Positions 12,046-23,604 of a stretch of 64,000 bases of DNA are shown piece by piece. Every line of letters begins with the position of its first letter. Position 1 is the stretch's first letter. The notes under the pieces were generated by a model. The model was not told where the DNA came from. It saw nothing but the letters and a program-made list of their open reading frames with translations, and searched no databases. The translations under genes were made by a program, and so were the position numbers. This DNA comes from Hirsutella rhossiliensis. Lineage: Eukaryota; Ascomycota; Sordariomycetes; Hypocreales; Ophiocordycipitaceae. The stretch lies in NCBI RefSeq assembly GCF_020360975.1, contig NW_025408677.1, forward strand, positions 1,302,001 through 1,366,000, given 5' to 3'.

Positions 12046-14641
12046 TGTGATGGGCTGCGACAGGCTGCGTTGGAAGCCTCGATCTTGCAGCTGCTCTGGG
12101 ACGAGTAGGGGGAGATATATGGCGCAGGGTCAGACCATGGTGAAGGCGGCCGTAGAGGATAAAGAAAGGTGTTGTATTTCGGGGTGATGTGAAGATGACA
12201 AAGACGTCCGGGCCTGGCGGATTTACGGGATGACTGGAGGTGTGCTCTTAAGCGAGCACGCCTCCCAGCCAACCATTTCGCCGACATAGCGGGGACGCCA
12301 TTGCTCGCCTCACCCTCGTCATTGAGCTTCGTTTGCCATTTCTCGTTTGCAGCCCTACGGGGACAAGCAAAGCCGTCCAATAGACGTCGATCTGAGGCAT
12401 TCTGTTTACCAGCCGATCCGTTTGCCATCCCTAGCCATCCCCGGCGTGGACAATACGGCTCTATAGCCGTCATGGTGGTCGTGAAGGCCAACACGATCGA
12501 ATTTTTGGGGTTTTCACTGCGTTGGGTATTTTCCGTCGCGAAGTCTGCGAGATGAAGGGCAGTGCCTGGTTACATTTAGATGTCCTTACCCCTTGGCCTC
12601 ATCGTCGCGCGATTCGGCGGAAAAAAAAATTCCGCTGGCGCAAGTTCGCAGATAGAGTTTCGGACAGCCCCTCAGTTTTCAAGATCGATTAGTGGCTGAA
12701 TTTCTAAGCACAAACGCCAGCTACGCATACAGCACGTAATATCGACGATCCAGTGAGCGTTTTTAACGCTTGGAAATGGCAAACGTATTCCAGCGAGCCA
12801 CTCTTGGATGATATACCACAGATGACCGCCCTCTACGTCTTCAGGGGAAACCAGGTTGACTTCTGGCAGGATCGAGCGTGAAGGACAATTGAGGAGTTTG
12901 ACATTCCGCTCACGTTCTTTCGATGAGTATCCACGTAAGTGGAAAGACCATCTACTCCCCTATCACGACCCATTGTTGGCTTTGCAGTTTGTTTGGTATC
13001 GCGCCGAACCTGACTCAAGATGCGATTCCGACGGCCAATTGCCCTGATTCTAGGGATCTCTCAAAGCAATCATGGGCATGATCGGGGGTCAGCCTGCCAC
13101 AAGTTGATTAATTAAACCGCGCTAATGAGTCTGTTCTTGAGAGGTTGCACACTTTTGAAGACATCGATACAAATGTCCCAGAACGTTGCGTGGGACCTCT
13201 ACCGACAATCGGCTGGATCCACTGTCATGTTTAGTAGCCCCCCAGCAAACCGTGTTTAAATGTGGGCGAGTCTCACATGTGTCATGGTCGTGGTTTTAGT
13301 CCAGGCAAATAACGAAAATCCCCGCACATATGTTCTTAGGTGGATAGTTATCGGCTTACTTGACCATTGTTGCTCGACACCCGGCTTATAGAGGACGCTG
13401 ATCTGGTCCCCTGAGGTAAGAAATCGGTCCACGCACCGATGGCGTTGCGATAGTTTGGAGACCTGATGCCAAGTAAACTTGATGTCAATAAGTCTTTGGA
13501 CCACCAATAGTTCGACTGTTAGTCTGCGACCCTCGTACAGGACAACCGGTCAGTCTAGTCGAGTCTCACTAGACCTTGGGATGGACTACGAAGTACAGTG
13601 TAGACCAACAGTTCTCCTTTTGTTAATAATCTAGAATCTATGCCAGGGGTGCTAATAACTACGCTGCCCCGCTTAACACTTTCCCCGGGGTTCATTGTAG
13701 TGCCTATTATTAAACCTGCCCATTTGAGCTACTTGAAGCAAGTTGGTGAAGAAGCCCCTATGTTTTTAAAGAGTAAATTGGTTAGGAATAGACTCACTAT
13801 TACAGGGCGGCCCAGGCTACAGGCCGCAGGATAGGCCTCAATCACGTAAAGGCCGAACAAACGCAACCCGCCTAGGACACGGGTTGTTCACCAGGAGTTC
13901 GGTTACCACAGACACAGGGAGCACTCTTCACGGAGAAATCAGTGAACAAGCTATAACCCACCCAGGGAATAGGGTACTCTGTTTGAAGGCTTGTGGTCGT
14001 ACTCGCAGGATGTATGAAAGGAATTCGAGTTTGCCTGTATTTACAAGGTGGTCTCGGATGATAAAATCTACCGCTTTGGCGTGGTAGCGCTTCACTGCCT
14101 GAGAACTATAACATCTAAGGTTGGTACCGCACATACGTGAAATTCGGAGGCCTACTAGAGGAAATTGTGTCATGTTTGTTGAAGTAAGAAACGGACTGTC
14201 TTGTATTCTGAGAGCCGTGGTCATCGAGAATTAAGGGGCTTTTTGAGCTTCTCGGAGTCTTTGACGACTCTTATAAAAGGTTGAAGCCATTCTGGATCAA
14301 TTGCGTCGTTTGAGTAACCGGTGGAAGTAGGTCGCATAGCCACGTCAGAGCCTAATCCAGGTACGTATCTGTTTTCATGAATTTATGTACATATGTCCAG
14401 ACAGAAGTGAGAAGGCCGGGATGAACTTAGCACCTGCTGAAATAGCCTCGATGGCAGTGGCCGACTCCCCATTTTCAGAGATCTCAATAATGACCTGTCT
14501 TTAACTGTATGAATCGTTAAAACACGGCGGCATTCTAACGGCATCGCCGTTTGTATCGTGGTCATTAAATTTACCGTCGCCAGTACAGCAAAGACTCTTC
14601 TCTAGCAGGCAGCCCGTTTCAGCGACCATAGTAGCAGCGAC
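12046..14641. other. 2.6 kb without recognisable gene
   Basis: The left end is the upstream region of the helicase and should hold its promoter, but no clear TATA box stands out. The rest carries only short unsupported frames, with no protein motif, repeat border or RNA recognised. Base composition looks ordinary, without the TpA-rich RIP texture. Confidence 0.5.
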
Positions 14642-15529
14642 ATGACAATCGCGGCACCCTCACCCCATCCTTTGTTTGACCCCGAGCTTCACTACGGCGA
14701 TGGCGACGACAACGCCCTATACAACTTATTTGCGACATGGCCGGAGAGCTATTTCAGCAGCCTTCCTAAACCGCATGGTAATCGCGGAGTCGATGAGCCC
14801 TATTGGGAATTTCGGCAGTCGCGAATCTTTCTGGACGACTGCTTCCGCGGCGGTGGCATGCAGCGGTTATTCACCCCTGTGGTTCCGGGCCCCGACAGGC
14901 TTGAGAGAGAGCGCCTTCGGGAGCAAGCAACTTCAGGGGATGCCGAGCAACGTACGAGAAGCACGGTCCGTTTTCGGTCTGCCCTAGATTTTGCCCAAGA
15001 GCAAGCCCAGTTCGACAATTTACTAGCTCGCGAATTGGCTCAACATTGCCCGGCACCTGCTGCGCTCCGAGTTGCTCCAGGAGCCCTAGACCCATCATCA
15101 CCGCCGGTCTTACCAACGTCACCCTCGCCGCCGCCAAGCCGGGAACAAGAGGATTACGAGTACGAGGACTGGGACGGCCTGTCAGATACAGCGTCTACCA
15201 GTCAAGATGCCTGGATTCCTATCCCCAACCCGTCAATCCCTGGCCCTGCCGCGGTATCGGTCGATGCTTTTCAATTCCATGTCAACGAATTCGCGAAGGA
15301 TAATGGATTTGGTGTTATCAGACGCAATGGCTCCGGCAACCAAGCCAGGAAGACGAGATATGTGTTTCAGTGCGACCGGTACGGCGAACCTCGTATGCCA
15401 AGAGGCGCAGGTCTCCGCCAAAGACGATCGCGCAAGTGTGGATGTAAGTGGAAGGTCATTGCGGAGGCCCTGGAACGAAATGACTACATGTGGACTCTGC
15501 AGGCGTTTGCCGACCTTCAGCACAGCTAG
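14642..15529 (+). CDS. FAR1-type DNA-binding protein, 295 aa
   Basis: Open ATG-to-TAG frame of 295 codons, one of few intact ORFs outside the repeats. Residues 1-150 are acidic and unrecognised; 150-190 are rich in Pro, Ser, Glu and Tyr; residues from about 205 to the end form a FAR1/WRKY-GCM1-like zinc-binding domain (FQFHVNEFAKDNGFGV, FQCDRYG, KCGCKWKV, then a Trp and a terminal His). The domain normally ends in an HxH pair that supplies the last zinc ligands; here the TAG falls straight after QHS, so the last ligand is lost or is supplied after a splice or frameshift. Such domains are the DNA-binding ends of MULE transposases. No transposase core follows. It could be a domesticated regulator or a deleted MULE. 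Confidence 0.6.
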   Translation: MTIAAPSPHPLFDPELHYGDGDDNALYNLFATWPESYFSSLPKPHGNRGVDEPYWEFRQSRIFLDDCFRGGGMQRLFTPVVPGPDRLERERLREQATSGDAEQRTRSTVRFRSALDFAQEQAQFDNLLARELAQHCPAPAALRVAPGALDPSSPPVLPTSPSPPPSREQEDYEYEDWDGLSDTASTSQDAWIPIPNPSIPGPAAVSVDAFQFHVNEFAKDNGFGVIRRNGSGNQARKTRYVFQCDRYGEPRMPRGAGLRQRRSRKCGCKWKVIAEALERNDYMWTLQAFADLQHS

Positions 15530-15736
15530 GGATTCCTTGCTGCCATACAATTTACAACAAATTAGAAGCGGGCATGCCCTTTGTTGACTTGATATGAGAC
15601 ATGGACCAAGACATGTTTAGGCAGCAGTTACAAGTGGTAAGTCACTGGATAGTGGCACGGACGTGCCACTATGTATATATGTATGTTGAGAGCTGTCAGA
15701 CAGAATTGAATAGAAGTAAGTTCAATCGCAACACCC

Positions 15737-16042
15737 TTGACGAAATGGGACGTTCACCCTCGTTGGCACCTTAGGGAGCCAACTTCGCACAATCCCTACC
15801 GCCAAATCCTCGACCCTATGATCGCAGAATGTCTCCGAGGCCGACCGAAGAATGCGACACAGCCTGTCCCTGAGATCATGGAAATTCGGCCGTCCAGCCG
15901 TAATCGAGCAGCAGTGGGCAAGGCTGGGCCAGGCAGAAAGCCCACTCGTAAGTCAGCTATCCTTGGGCCGGGCAAGCAGACAGGCGTGCGACAAGCGGGC
16001 TGCAGGAGGCAACCTAGCGTACGGAGGCGACGGTCAGAATAG
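15737..16042 (+). pseudogene. MULE-tail-like ORF with AT-hook
   Basis: A 101-codon frame with LRGRPKNATQPVP, an AT-hook-like GRPK motif of the kind seen in MULE C-terminal tails, then a basic region (GPGRKPTRKS). It lies 207 bp after the FAR1 ORF, so it may be the tail of the same element after loss of the catalytic core. Homology is inferred from composition and motif only. Confidence 0.35.
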
Positions 16043-16646
16043 GAGATCATCTCTGATAAAGAGAGGCAGGAAGCTTAGCCGAAGCGAAGACGGCAAAGTT
16101 CCCGTATGCGGCCTGCCACACAGCGCCCTCAGTCCTATCAAGTTCTGGTAGCAAGGAAAACCGCGGCGATTGTATCCATGTGCGAATGTAACTTGGGTAA
16201 CTAACGAAAAGACGGAGTGTTCTGGACCGTGAAAATAGCCTGTCCATAGGGCCTGGGCCTCCGCGTGTCATCCGGATCTGACCCCGGATCTATTTGCAGG
16301 TGGACGCGATGACCAGGACCTCTTCACGGCAGGCCCGTCATCTTATTAGTTTGTTCTTGCAAAACGCAATGCCATAGAACTCCAGATAGAATGCAAGAAC
16401 GTTATAGCACCCCCCCTGCCCGAGAAATTATTGCGTGGCTGAAGACAATGCCTTGAGGAATAAAAGGACTTATTAGCGCACGCGGAAAAGGAAAAAAAAC
16501 TGCCTGATTTTTCACCCCCGAAATCCCGTTTTGCCTAGAGGAACGAGGTGAGGAACGAACGAAGAGATGAGAGGACTTATCAACGTGGACCCCGGCCCCC
16601 AGCCTTTGCTCGCTCTTCCCTTGAGCCCGGCAGGTCATCCGTTTGG

Positions 16647-16659
16647 CCCCCCCCCCCCC
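16647..16659. repeat. C13 homopolymer
   Basis: Thirteen consecutive C residues, a place where sequencing length errors are expected. Confidence 0.9.
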
Positions 16660-16879
16660 TTCCGTCTTTTCCGTTTTGGGAGCAGTTGGTAGTTGGTGGA
16701 GTAGCGGTCGGCCTCCTCATTGGCCCCGTTGGCCCCCCTGCCTGCCTTTTTATGGAATGCAAGGAGACTGTCAGAACAACGGGAGCAGGGGTCACGTGCG
16801 ATAGGGAGATAAGAAGATGACTCATTGCAAGAGAGCCTGAGAGACCCCAAAAAGGGGCCCCGGGGGCGCCCCTGAGTGA

Positions 16880-16880
<1 letters not shown>

Positions 16881-16922
<42 letters not shown>
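16881..16922. repeat. (AC)21 microsatellite
   Basis: Twenty-one perfect AC units, followed by a short imperfect extension (GCAATACACACA). Confidence 0.95.
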
Positions 16923-16925
<3 letters not shown>

Positions 16926-17119
16926 ATACACACATCTCTGCAAGCCTAAGAGGCCTGCCTTCCCTAATACGATTGATCCACTGCATCACAGTCGTGCCTT
17001 TCCTATTTTAGGATCACCTAGAACCTCTGGTTCTGACAGAGACCAAAATCCGGCGAATCAGCAGATCTGGTGGATCACTTACCCTTTCGGCCTTTCTCTC
17101 GGTACATCCGGAGCAGCGC

Positions 17120-18740
17120 ACGATTGAATTTTCCCTGTCTAACCGTATTAGGCAAAGGTATTATCATGCTACTAGCGTCATTCCGGCGTGTGCATAATAA
17201 AGGGCTCAAAGGGCGACCTCGATCACTATCCTCTATATCCTCACTTAGTTAATCCGTGCTAGTACCTATTTAACCTTCCCATCTAGCACGAATCGCCGCA
17301 TATCGACAAGCCACCTCTCTTAACTTTCCTTCTTCCTCCTAACCTATGAGCCGCTTTATGGCTAAGCATAGGAGGGAAGGTCACTAATTCGCTCTATAGG
17401 ACGAGAAAAGATAGCAGAAAAGATAGTAGCAAAGTCCCTTATAGACTTGCCAAGTGACTTATTCCTCTCTGCTCTAGATTTAGTCCTATTCGCCGACTTG
17501 CGCTCTATTAGCATAGTTAACAAACGTATCCGCGCTCTTACTAAGCCTTATCTCTACTTAGCTATCGAGACGGCCTAGGCGTTATATCAAACGCCGCCGG
17601 TTACGCTACTGCTGCGAAGCATTCTCGATAGGCCCGAGCTGCGTAGCCTTATTCGCACTCTACGTCTTATAGGTCGGGGATTTAAAGAGAATCCTAAAAT
17701 CAAGGAGCCACCCGCATTCCCTCTTCCTACACTCTCGATAAGCAAGGCATCTAAACTCATACTATCTACCGGGGTACTATATGCTAGGCTTTAGATAAAC
17801 GAGCTGCAATCTAGCATAGTCGACGCCGTCGTGGCAGTCCTCTTAACAATGCTACCTAATTTAGCATCGCTATATCTAGGTCCTAATTTTACTATTAAGA
17901 CTTAACTTATAGGGAAACTGCTCACGTATGCCTTATGCGAGCTATTAGAAGAATATAAGCTACCTACGTTCCGACACCTCCGCCATGCCACCTTATCCCC
18001 TAGGGCATAAGAATACCGCCACCCTAACGTTAACAACGCGGCCGATATCCTCCTATTATTCTACCTCCCGAAAATTCAGCGCCTCTCGCTCTCAATTAAT
18101 AATCTAACTAAATTCGCCTAGCCTACGCATACGCTAAACCCGTTATTGCTAACATCGTTAGAAATTTATAGACTACGTAAAGCGCGGGCTAATCTACTCC
18201 TCTCGGTTCTCTAGAGACTCTAGACACTACATTGGCACTGGTTTTATTAGCCGGGCCTTAACGATACCGTTAGTACGGCTATTGTTAAACTTAATACAAT
18301 AGCTAAAGCACTAAATTAAGTTCGTGATATACTTACGGACTTAACTATTAAGGCGGAAACCTGGCCTAACTTACTAGTCGGGGATTATAACCCCCCTTTG
18401 CTAGAAATTCGGGGATCTTTAAAAGCTATAGCTTCCTTAGGTAAGCTAATAAGACTATATATCCCGTAGGTCTTCCTTATAGGATACTTAGAATCCTCGT
18501 TAATAAGACTATAGGATTCGCTCTCTCTAAGTATTAAGCTTCTTACCCTAATAGCTAATTTAGACGATTATAACGAATAGGAATAGGAAGACGACTCCGT
18601 TATATCTACGATAGGATCTAAGCTTATAAACCTAACTCTATTATTTCCGACTAGACTACGTCGCATTATTTTACCAGTCCCGCTTCCCTATGGCAAAATA
18701 ACTGACGAAATAAAAAAAGAACTAGAGGATATTAGCGCAA
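17120..18740. repeat. RIP-mutated tract 1
   Basis: Sharp shift to TpA-rich sequence with very few CpA or TpG dinucleotides on either strand, the signature of repeat-induced point mutation. This marks a segment that once had a second copy. The right border near 18740 is abrupt and lies inside the F-box reading frame. Confidence 0.8.
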
Positions 18741-18802
18741 ATGCGGGCCTATACGTGGGTGGACTGTGTCACGCGCTTAGAGACCTGGGTTGCGTCATCT
18801 GA
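17423..18802 (+). pseudogene. F-box protein gene destroyed by RIP
   Basis: One uninterrupted frame of 459 codons with no indel runs from an ATA at 17423 (probably an ATG changed by RIP) to a TGA at 18800-18802. Its internal stops are only TAG or TAA, as expected when CAG, CAA or TGG are hit by C-to-T changes. The start reads LIDLPSDLFLSALDL and then DLRSISIVNKRIRAL, an F-box: the SKP1-binding adaptor of SCF ubiquitin ligases. The rest is leucine-rich with SLYLGP, LRHATLSP and LRLYIP stretches, as in fungal F-box/LRR substrate receptors. The last 20 codons are free of RIP. Confidence 0.7.
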
Positions 18803-19370
18803 AACCGAAGTGGGGATCGCGACGCGCGGTAGGACCTATAAGGATGCGGGGATAACCACAGCCCGCTGGAGGATTTCTTTAGAGATCAACAATTGCATTA
18901 CTAGCCCCCGTTCTTCACTCTCTGTTTTGTTGTGATTGTGCTCCTTACAGCAAAGAACCTCGATAAATGTAAGTGTAGCAGTGTGTGCTCAAAACCCGGT
19001 TTTAGACAACTAGACCGATTTCAAACCAAAAGAGTCATCTGTTTCAGCTACTGTATTTCGGAGTGATGACGCAGCAAATGCTTTGTAAACCATGCCAAAT
19101 AGCGCCACTTATTATCACAACTCAAGGGGCAACAATACATTGTGTATCGATCCATGAATGCATGTAGGCCAGGATCTTCCACCGCTGAGACTCGAGTTAA
19201 TTGCTTAAGAAGAAGACCACTAATATAGCGTGCAACTAAAAGTAAAGTGTTTACTCCAGCAAGTGTACTGCACGTGGATCCTATAACTTATAGAGGTGCT
19301 AGTGGCATCTAATATACCCCCTAGCTTATGCACGGCCCTAATATATAGACAAGGTCGTTCCTTTATAGCT
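18803..19370. other. Flank of chromovirus 1, no gene seen
   Basis: Mostly ordinary composition, turning more TpA-rich towards the retrotransposon. No coding motif is recognised. Confidence 0.5.
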
Positions 19371-19375
19371 GTACG
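19371..19375. repeat. Target-site duplication GTACG, left
   Basis: Identical to 25177-25181; 5 bp as made by Ty3/gypsy integrases. Confidence 0.9.
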
Positions 19376-19550
19376 TGTTACGGGGTCAGCACTGTTGGCA
19401 CAGGTGCTGGGCGTAATTGATGTAAATTGAGCTACAAAGAGTGTAAAGGGGAGACGTGTCTACATCGCTCCCTTTAGGAGTCGTGTCCGTGGCGCTCGCA
19501 CGTGACTAGTCTGGCCATGCCAGATCTACACATCGGGGCGTAGCCCCACA
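19376..19550 (-). repeat. 3' LTR of chromovirus 1
   Basis: 175 bp, matches 25000-25176. The element lies on the minus strand, so this left copy is the 3' LTR. Confidence 0.9.
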
Positions 19551-19577
19551 TTAGCCCCTACTCCTCTCTGGCGCTGG
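19551..19577 (-). promoter_or_regulatory. Polypurine tract of chromovirus 1
   Basis: The minus strand reads AGAGAGGAGTAGGGGCTAA immediately before the 3' LTR, the position of the plus-strand DNA primer. Confidence 0.7.
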
Positions 19578-19601
19578 TGCCCTTTTCCTGTTCCTGGTCC
19601 C

Positions 19602-22600
19602 CTACAACGATCGTAGGCCGTCGTCTATAGGGTCTGGTGCCGTTACTATCGACGGGGCGTCGCCATTAGTCCTAGCCCGTAGTGGTCCGCGTATTCTCTT
19701 GCCCTGTATCTGCAGCTGTGGTTGTATTCCTTCGACTTGCCCCTGGATTTGGGCCGGCTGTGCTTCCGTTGCCACTCGTCGGTGCTGGTATGGTCCATCG
19801 TTTTCGAGAGCCGGGCCGTATCTCTGTTCGTACTTATCCAAGGCCGCTGTCTGTTGCATATTGTCTAAAGAGGTCCAGGTCGGGTCTTGCCAACCTTGCC
19901 AGCGTACAAGGACTTCCCGCCTACGGCCGCGGCCGGTTCTCTTCCACCTAGCGCATAGTATTTCCTCTACTACTTGGTGAGCCTCCCGTCTACTTGGATA
20001 GATGGGGTTGAGCGTCTGTGCGTTGCTGACCAGGCATTGGGTCCGTCCCCGCTCTCCGGAGTTGGTCGACGTGGAACCTATTATAGCAGCCCTCGGGAGG
20101 TCTGCTAGTTCAACCGTGTACGGGTCGAGTACCTTGCTTATCGTATACTTAGCGTGCAGCCAGTCGAACTTCTTCTTAGGTCGCTCTGACGCGTAGTTCC
20201 GTAAGTCAAGCCAAACCTTATCGCCTACTTCGAAGCGTTCTGCCGCGTTCCGTCGTCTGTTAGCGAAGCGTTCTTGTTGCTGCGTAGCTGTCGCCATTGA
20301 TGCTTGGCAGAGGTCCGTAATCTGTTGTAGTTTGGTAACAAATTTCTTTGCCCTGGTTTCTGGCGAATGCTGAGGATACTCTTCCGCATATGCTTCCGTA
20401 ACGAGGGGAACTGGTGACTTCGGCTCATAGCCGTGTATAGCGAAGAATGGGGACATCCCTATAGAGGTATTGACCCGACCGTTTAACGCCATCTGAGCCG
20501 CGGGAACCCACTTATCCCAGTCGTTCTGGTTCTGGTTAATCACGGCGCGGAGGTATGCCTGTACTTCTTGGTTCATCCTCTCAGGGCCTCCGTCGGTTTG
20601 GGGGTGGTACGCCGTGCTTAGCTGCTGGTCGATCCCCAGTAACTTGCACATGTGCCTCCAAAGCGGCCTACCCAATTCGAGCCCCTATCGCTCGTTATAG
20701 CGTCGGGCCACCAGTGGTAGCGGGCGAAGCACCATAGAAAACGCTCTGCACATGCTTCCGCTTCCATCGTTGGCATCGGTTCGAGTATAACTTCCTTACT
20801 TAGCCGGTCCTTGATAACCCAGAGGCAGCGGTTACCGTTCGCAAGGGAGGTCCGTAATAAAGTCCATCTGTATCTGGCGGAAGAAGCGGTCCGGTACGGG
20901 TAGCGGTCTAAGTAGACCCCTTTATGCTCGCGCCATATCTTCGTACGGCCGCAGACATCGCAGTTACGCAAGAAACGTCGGATATGCTGTTGCATTAGCG
21001 GCCAGTAGAAGTCCCTGGATACGGCTTCTATCGTCCCTTCCGTCCCGGGTGGCCTACTACATGGGAGTCATGAACCTTCTGGATTAAGGAGCCCCGTAAT
21101 TCGTTTAGCGACTCCTGCTCTAGCGGTGCTGCCTTGGCTGCTGCTTCTGTCGTGATCGGTGCGCCTGGCACCCATAAGCGGCCACGTAGTCGTAGGTGCC
21201 CCCGAGGATCAATAAAGCACTCGGCGACTTGTACCTTCAGCTTAAGCTTGGGGTCGAGGGACCGAGATCCGTTTCGTACCGCGTTATAAACGCTTGTAAA
21301 GACTGGATCCTGGTTTGCCGTTTGCTGCCATAATTGTTGTAGCTCTGGGTCGTGGAAAACCGTGTGTTCTTCTTCGCCTTCTCCCGCTTGAGTCGACGTT
21401 ACTCCGACGTAGGTACGTAGGGCTGCTTCTGGAATAAGCTGCATATCTCGTGCTTCGTGATCCGCTTCGTTTGGTCGGTCCTGTTCGCGGCGAGAGAGCG
21501 CGTCTGGCACCACTGCTTCCGTCCCGGACGGTACTGGAGCTGGAAGTTAAAACGCGAGAGATATTCAGCCCAACGTGCCTGCCTTCCGAGAGCTGTTGGC
21601 GCGTCATGAAATACTCGAGGTTCTTATGGTCGGTAAGGATAACGAAGTTATCACAGCTTCGTAGCTCGGCTGACCATTGTTCGAGACAACGAATAATAGC
21701 GAGCATTTCCTTATCATGGATTGGGTAGTTGCGCTCAGCCGGTGATAGCTTCTGCGAGTGGAACGCTACTGGCTTGCGTTGTCCGTCGACTTCCTGCGTA
21801 AGTGTGCCCCAAGCGCCCAGCCGCTACAGTCTGCTTCTACGAAGGTTGGCCTCTCGAAATCCCATTGAGTAAGAATAGGGCGTTCGTAAATAGCGTCTTT
21901 AGTGTCTGGAACGCCATATCGTGCTCGTCCGTCCACTTGAACTTAGTCCCCTTCCTGTTAGTGCTGTTAGGGTGCAGTTATTTCCGAGGCTTGCGGTATA
22001 AATATCCGGTAGTAGTTAACGAATCCTAGAAAACTGCGCACCCCTTCTGGGTAACGGGGACTGCCCACTCGACTATTGCTCGTATCTTGTCGGGATCTGC
22101 CTGAATGCCAATTCCTGCGTGAATAATGAATCCTAGGTACTTAATCCGCTTGACTCCAAATTCGCATTTCTCCGGGTCTAGGTGTAGTCCATGCTCGGCG
22201 AGGCGTTCTAAAACTAACCGTACCTTCCGGAAATGGTCTTCTCTGCTCCCGCTCGAATAGATAAGTATATCGTCCATATAAGCAGAGGCGAACTCGTCGA
22301 GGTAGTCTCGTAGGATACCGTTAATATACCGCTGGAAGGTTGCTGGCGCGCCACTTAGCCCGAACGGGGTAACCATCCATTCGAAGAGACCGTACCGGGT
22401 GCGGAACGCTGTCTTCCACTCGTCTCCTTCTGCAACCCGTACTTTATGGAACGCTTGTACCACGTCGACCTTAGTGAACCACTTCGCATCTTTTAGGTTG
22501 CGAAGTGTGTCCCTATTAGAGGAAGGGGTAACGGTCCGACTTAGTGATTGCGTTCAACGCTCTGTAGTCACAACAGAATCGCAGCCCGCCACCTGGTTTC

Positions 22601-23604
22601 CTCACAAACAGGACTGGAGCTGCTGCTTCTGAACTGCTTGCACGGATAAATCCTTTATCCACTAGGTCTCGTAGAGTCTTCTTAAGAACCAGGAGTTCCT
22701 CTCGTGACATACCGTATAGTGCTCCATACGGTAGTGGTAACTGCTGGCCATTCGGGTCCTCCTTGATTCTGATTTCGTGGTCTATGCCTGGCTTATGAGG
22801 ATTCAGCTTATCAGCTTCCTTCTTCATAAATAGAGGCAGTAAATCGTGGAACCGCTGGGGTATCGTTCGGCGTAGCTCTGCTTCTGACATGGGTTTCTTT
22901 GGTGATAACGCCCTTTCGATATCCTTCATGCTGATAGCGAAAATCGCCGTGGCAGCTGCCTCTCTTCCTTCCTGCTTGCGGATCCTTTCAAAGTAACCCA
23001 CAAAGGTACTGGCTAGTACGTGCTTTGCTTCTTCGAACTCCTTGGCTTTCGCAGAATATTCTCCTTCTCCGAGGTGATCTACCCAGTCTTGTGTAGGTTC
23101 ATGCCATAGTCGTTTCTCGTGGGGCACTGAGTACGACTTTGTGTGGCATAACCAGGGTTTTCCTAGGATTAGGGGGAATTCCAATCGGGGCACCACGTAG
23201 GCACAGATCGTCTGTATGTGGCCGTTGACCTCCATTGATAGCCACACGAGGCCCCTAATCGTTGCTCCTTCCATTGCCCCTGATGCTCCTGTAATAGCTC
23301 GCGGTGCTATTTCCACTATAGGAACTTCCAACTTTTCGACGACTTCTTCGTCAACCGCGGCGTAGCACTGGCATCCCTCGTCTACGAGTGAGGAGAAGAG
23401 ATTGGTCCTATTGATAATGCTTCGAATTATTGTAGGACCAACTTCCATTTTCCTGAGAACTTCTCTTCTTTTGCCACTGCTCCGTTCTTTGGCCTCGAGA
23501 CCCGTCTTTGTTTCGAGGCTACGCATTTCCGAGAGGGATGGGGTCTCGCTAAGTCCTGACTCTTCCTCACTAGAGTCGTTACCATCATCTTCCAGCAAGG
23601 GCAT
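19602..23604 (-). pseudogene. Pol of chromovirus 1, frameshifted
   Basis: In order: a retropepsin-like block LVDEGCQCYA near 23360 (the usual DSG/DTG reads DEG); reverse transcriptase with FVRKPGGGLRFCCDYRALN near 22580, TPFGLSGAPATFQ near 22360 and ASAYMDDILIYS near 22280; RNase H with DCSGWALGA near 21830 and LTDHKNLEYF near 21620; integrase with a zinc-binding part (HDSHVVGHPG, CDVCGRTK) near 21060-20960, and TSDRGSNW and STAYHPQTDG near 20700-20620; and a C-terminal chromodomain-like stretch (VVEEILCARW, then VLVRWQGWQDPTW) near 19960-19870. The frame changes at about 22500, 22030, 21700, 21020 and 20650. Confidence 0.85.

Larger units (their letters stand above)
16043..17119. other. Non-coding stretch with simple repeats
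   Basis: No gene is recognised. It holds a 13-base C run (16647-16659) and an AC microsatellite, and then passes into the RIP tract. The Val/Cys-rich minus-strand frames here are shadows of the AC repeat. Confidence 0.5.

Noticed and set aside
16580..16943. Val/Cys-repeat proteins on the minus strand and His/Thr repeats on the plus strand
   Set aside because: Translations of the AC microsatellite in different frames.
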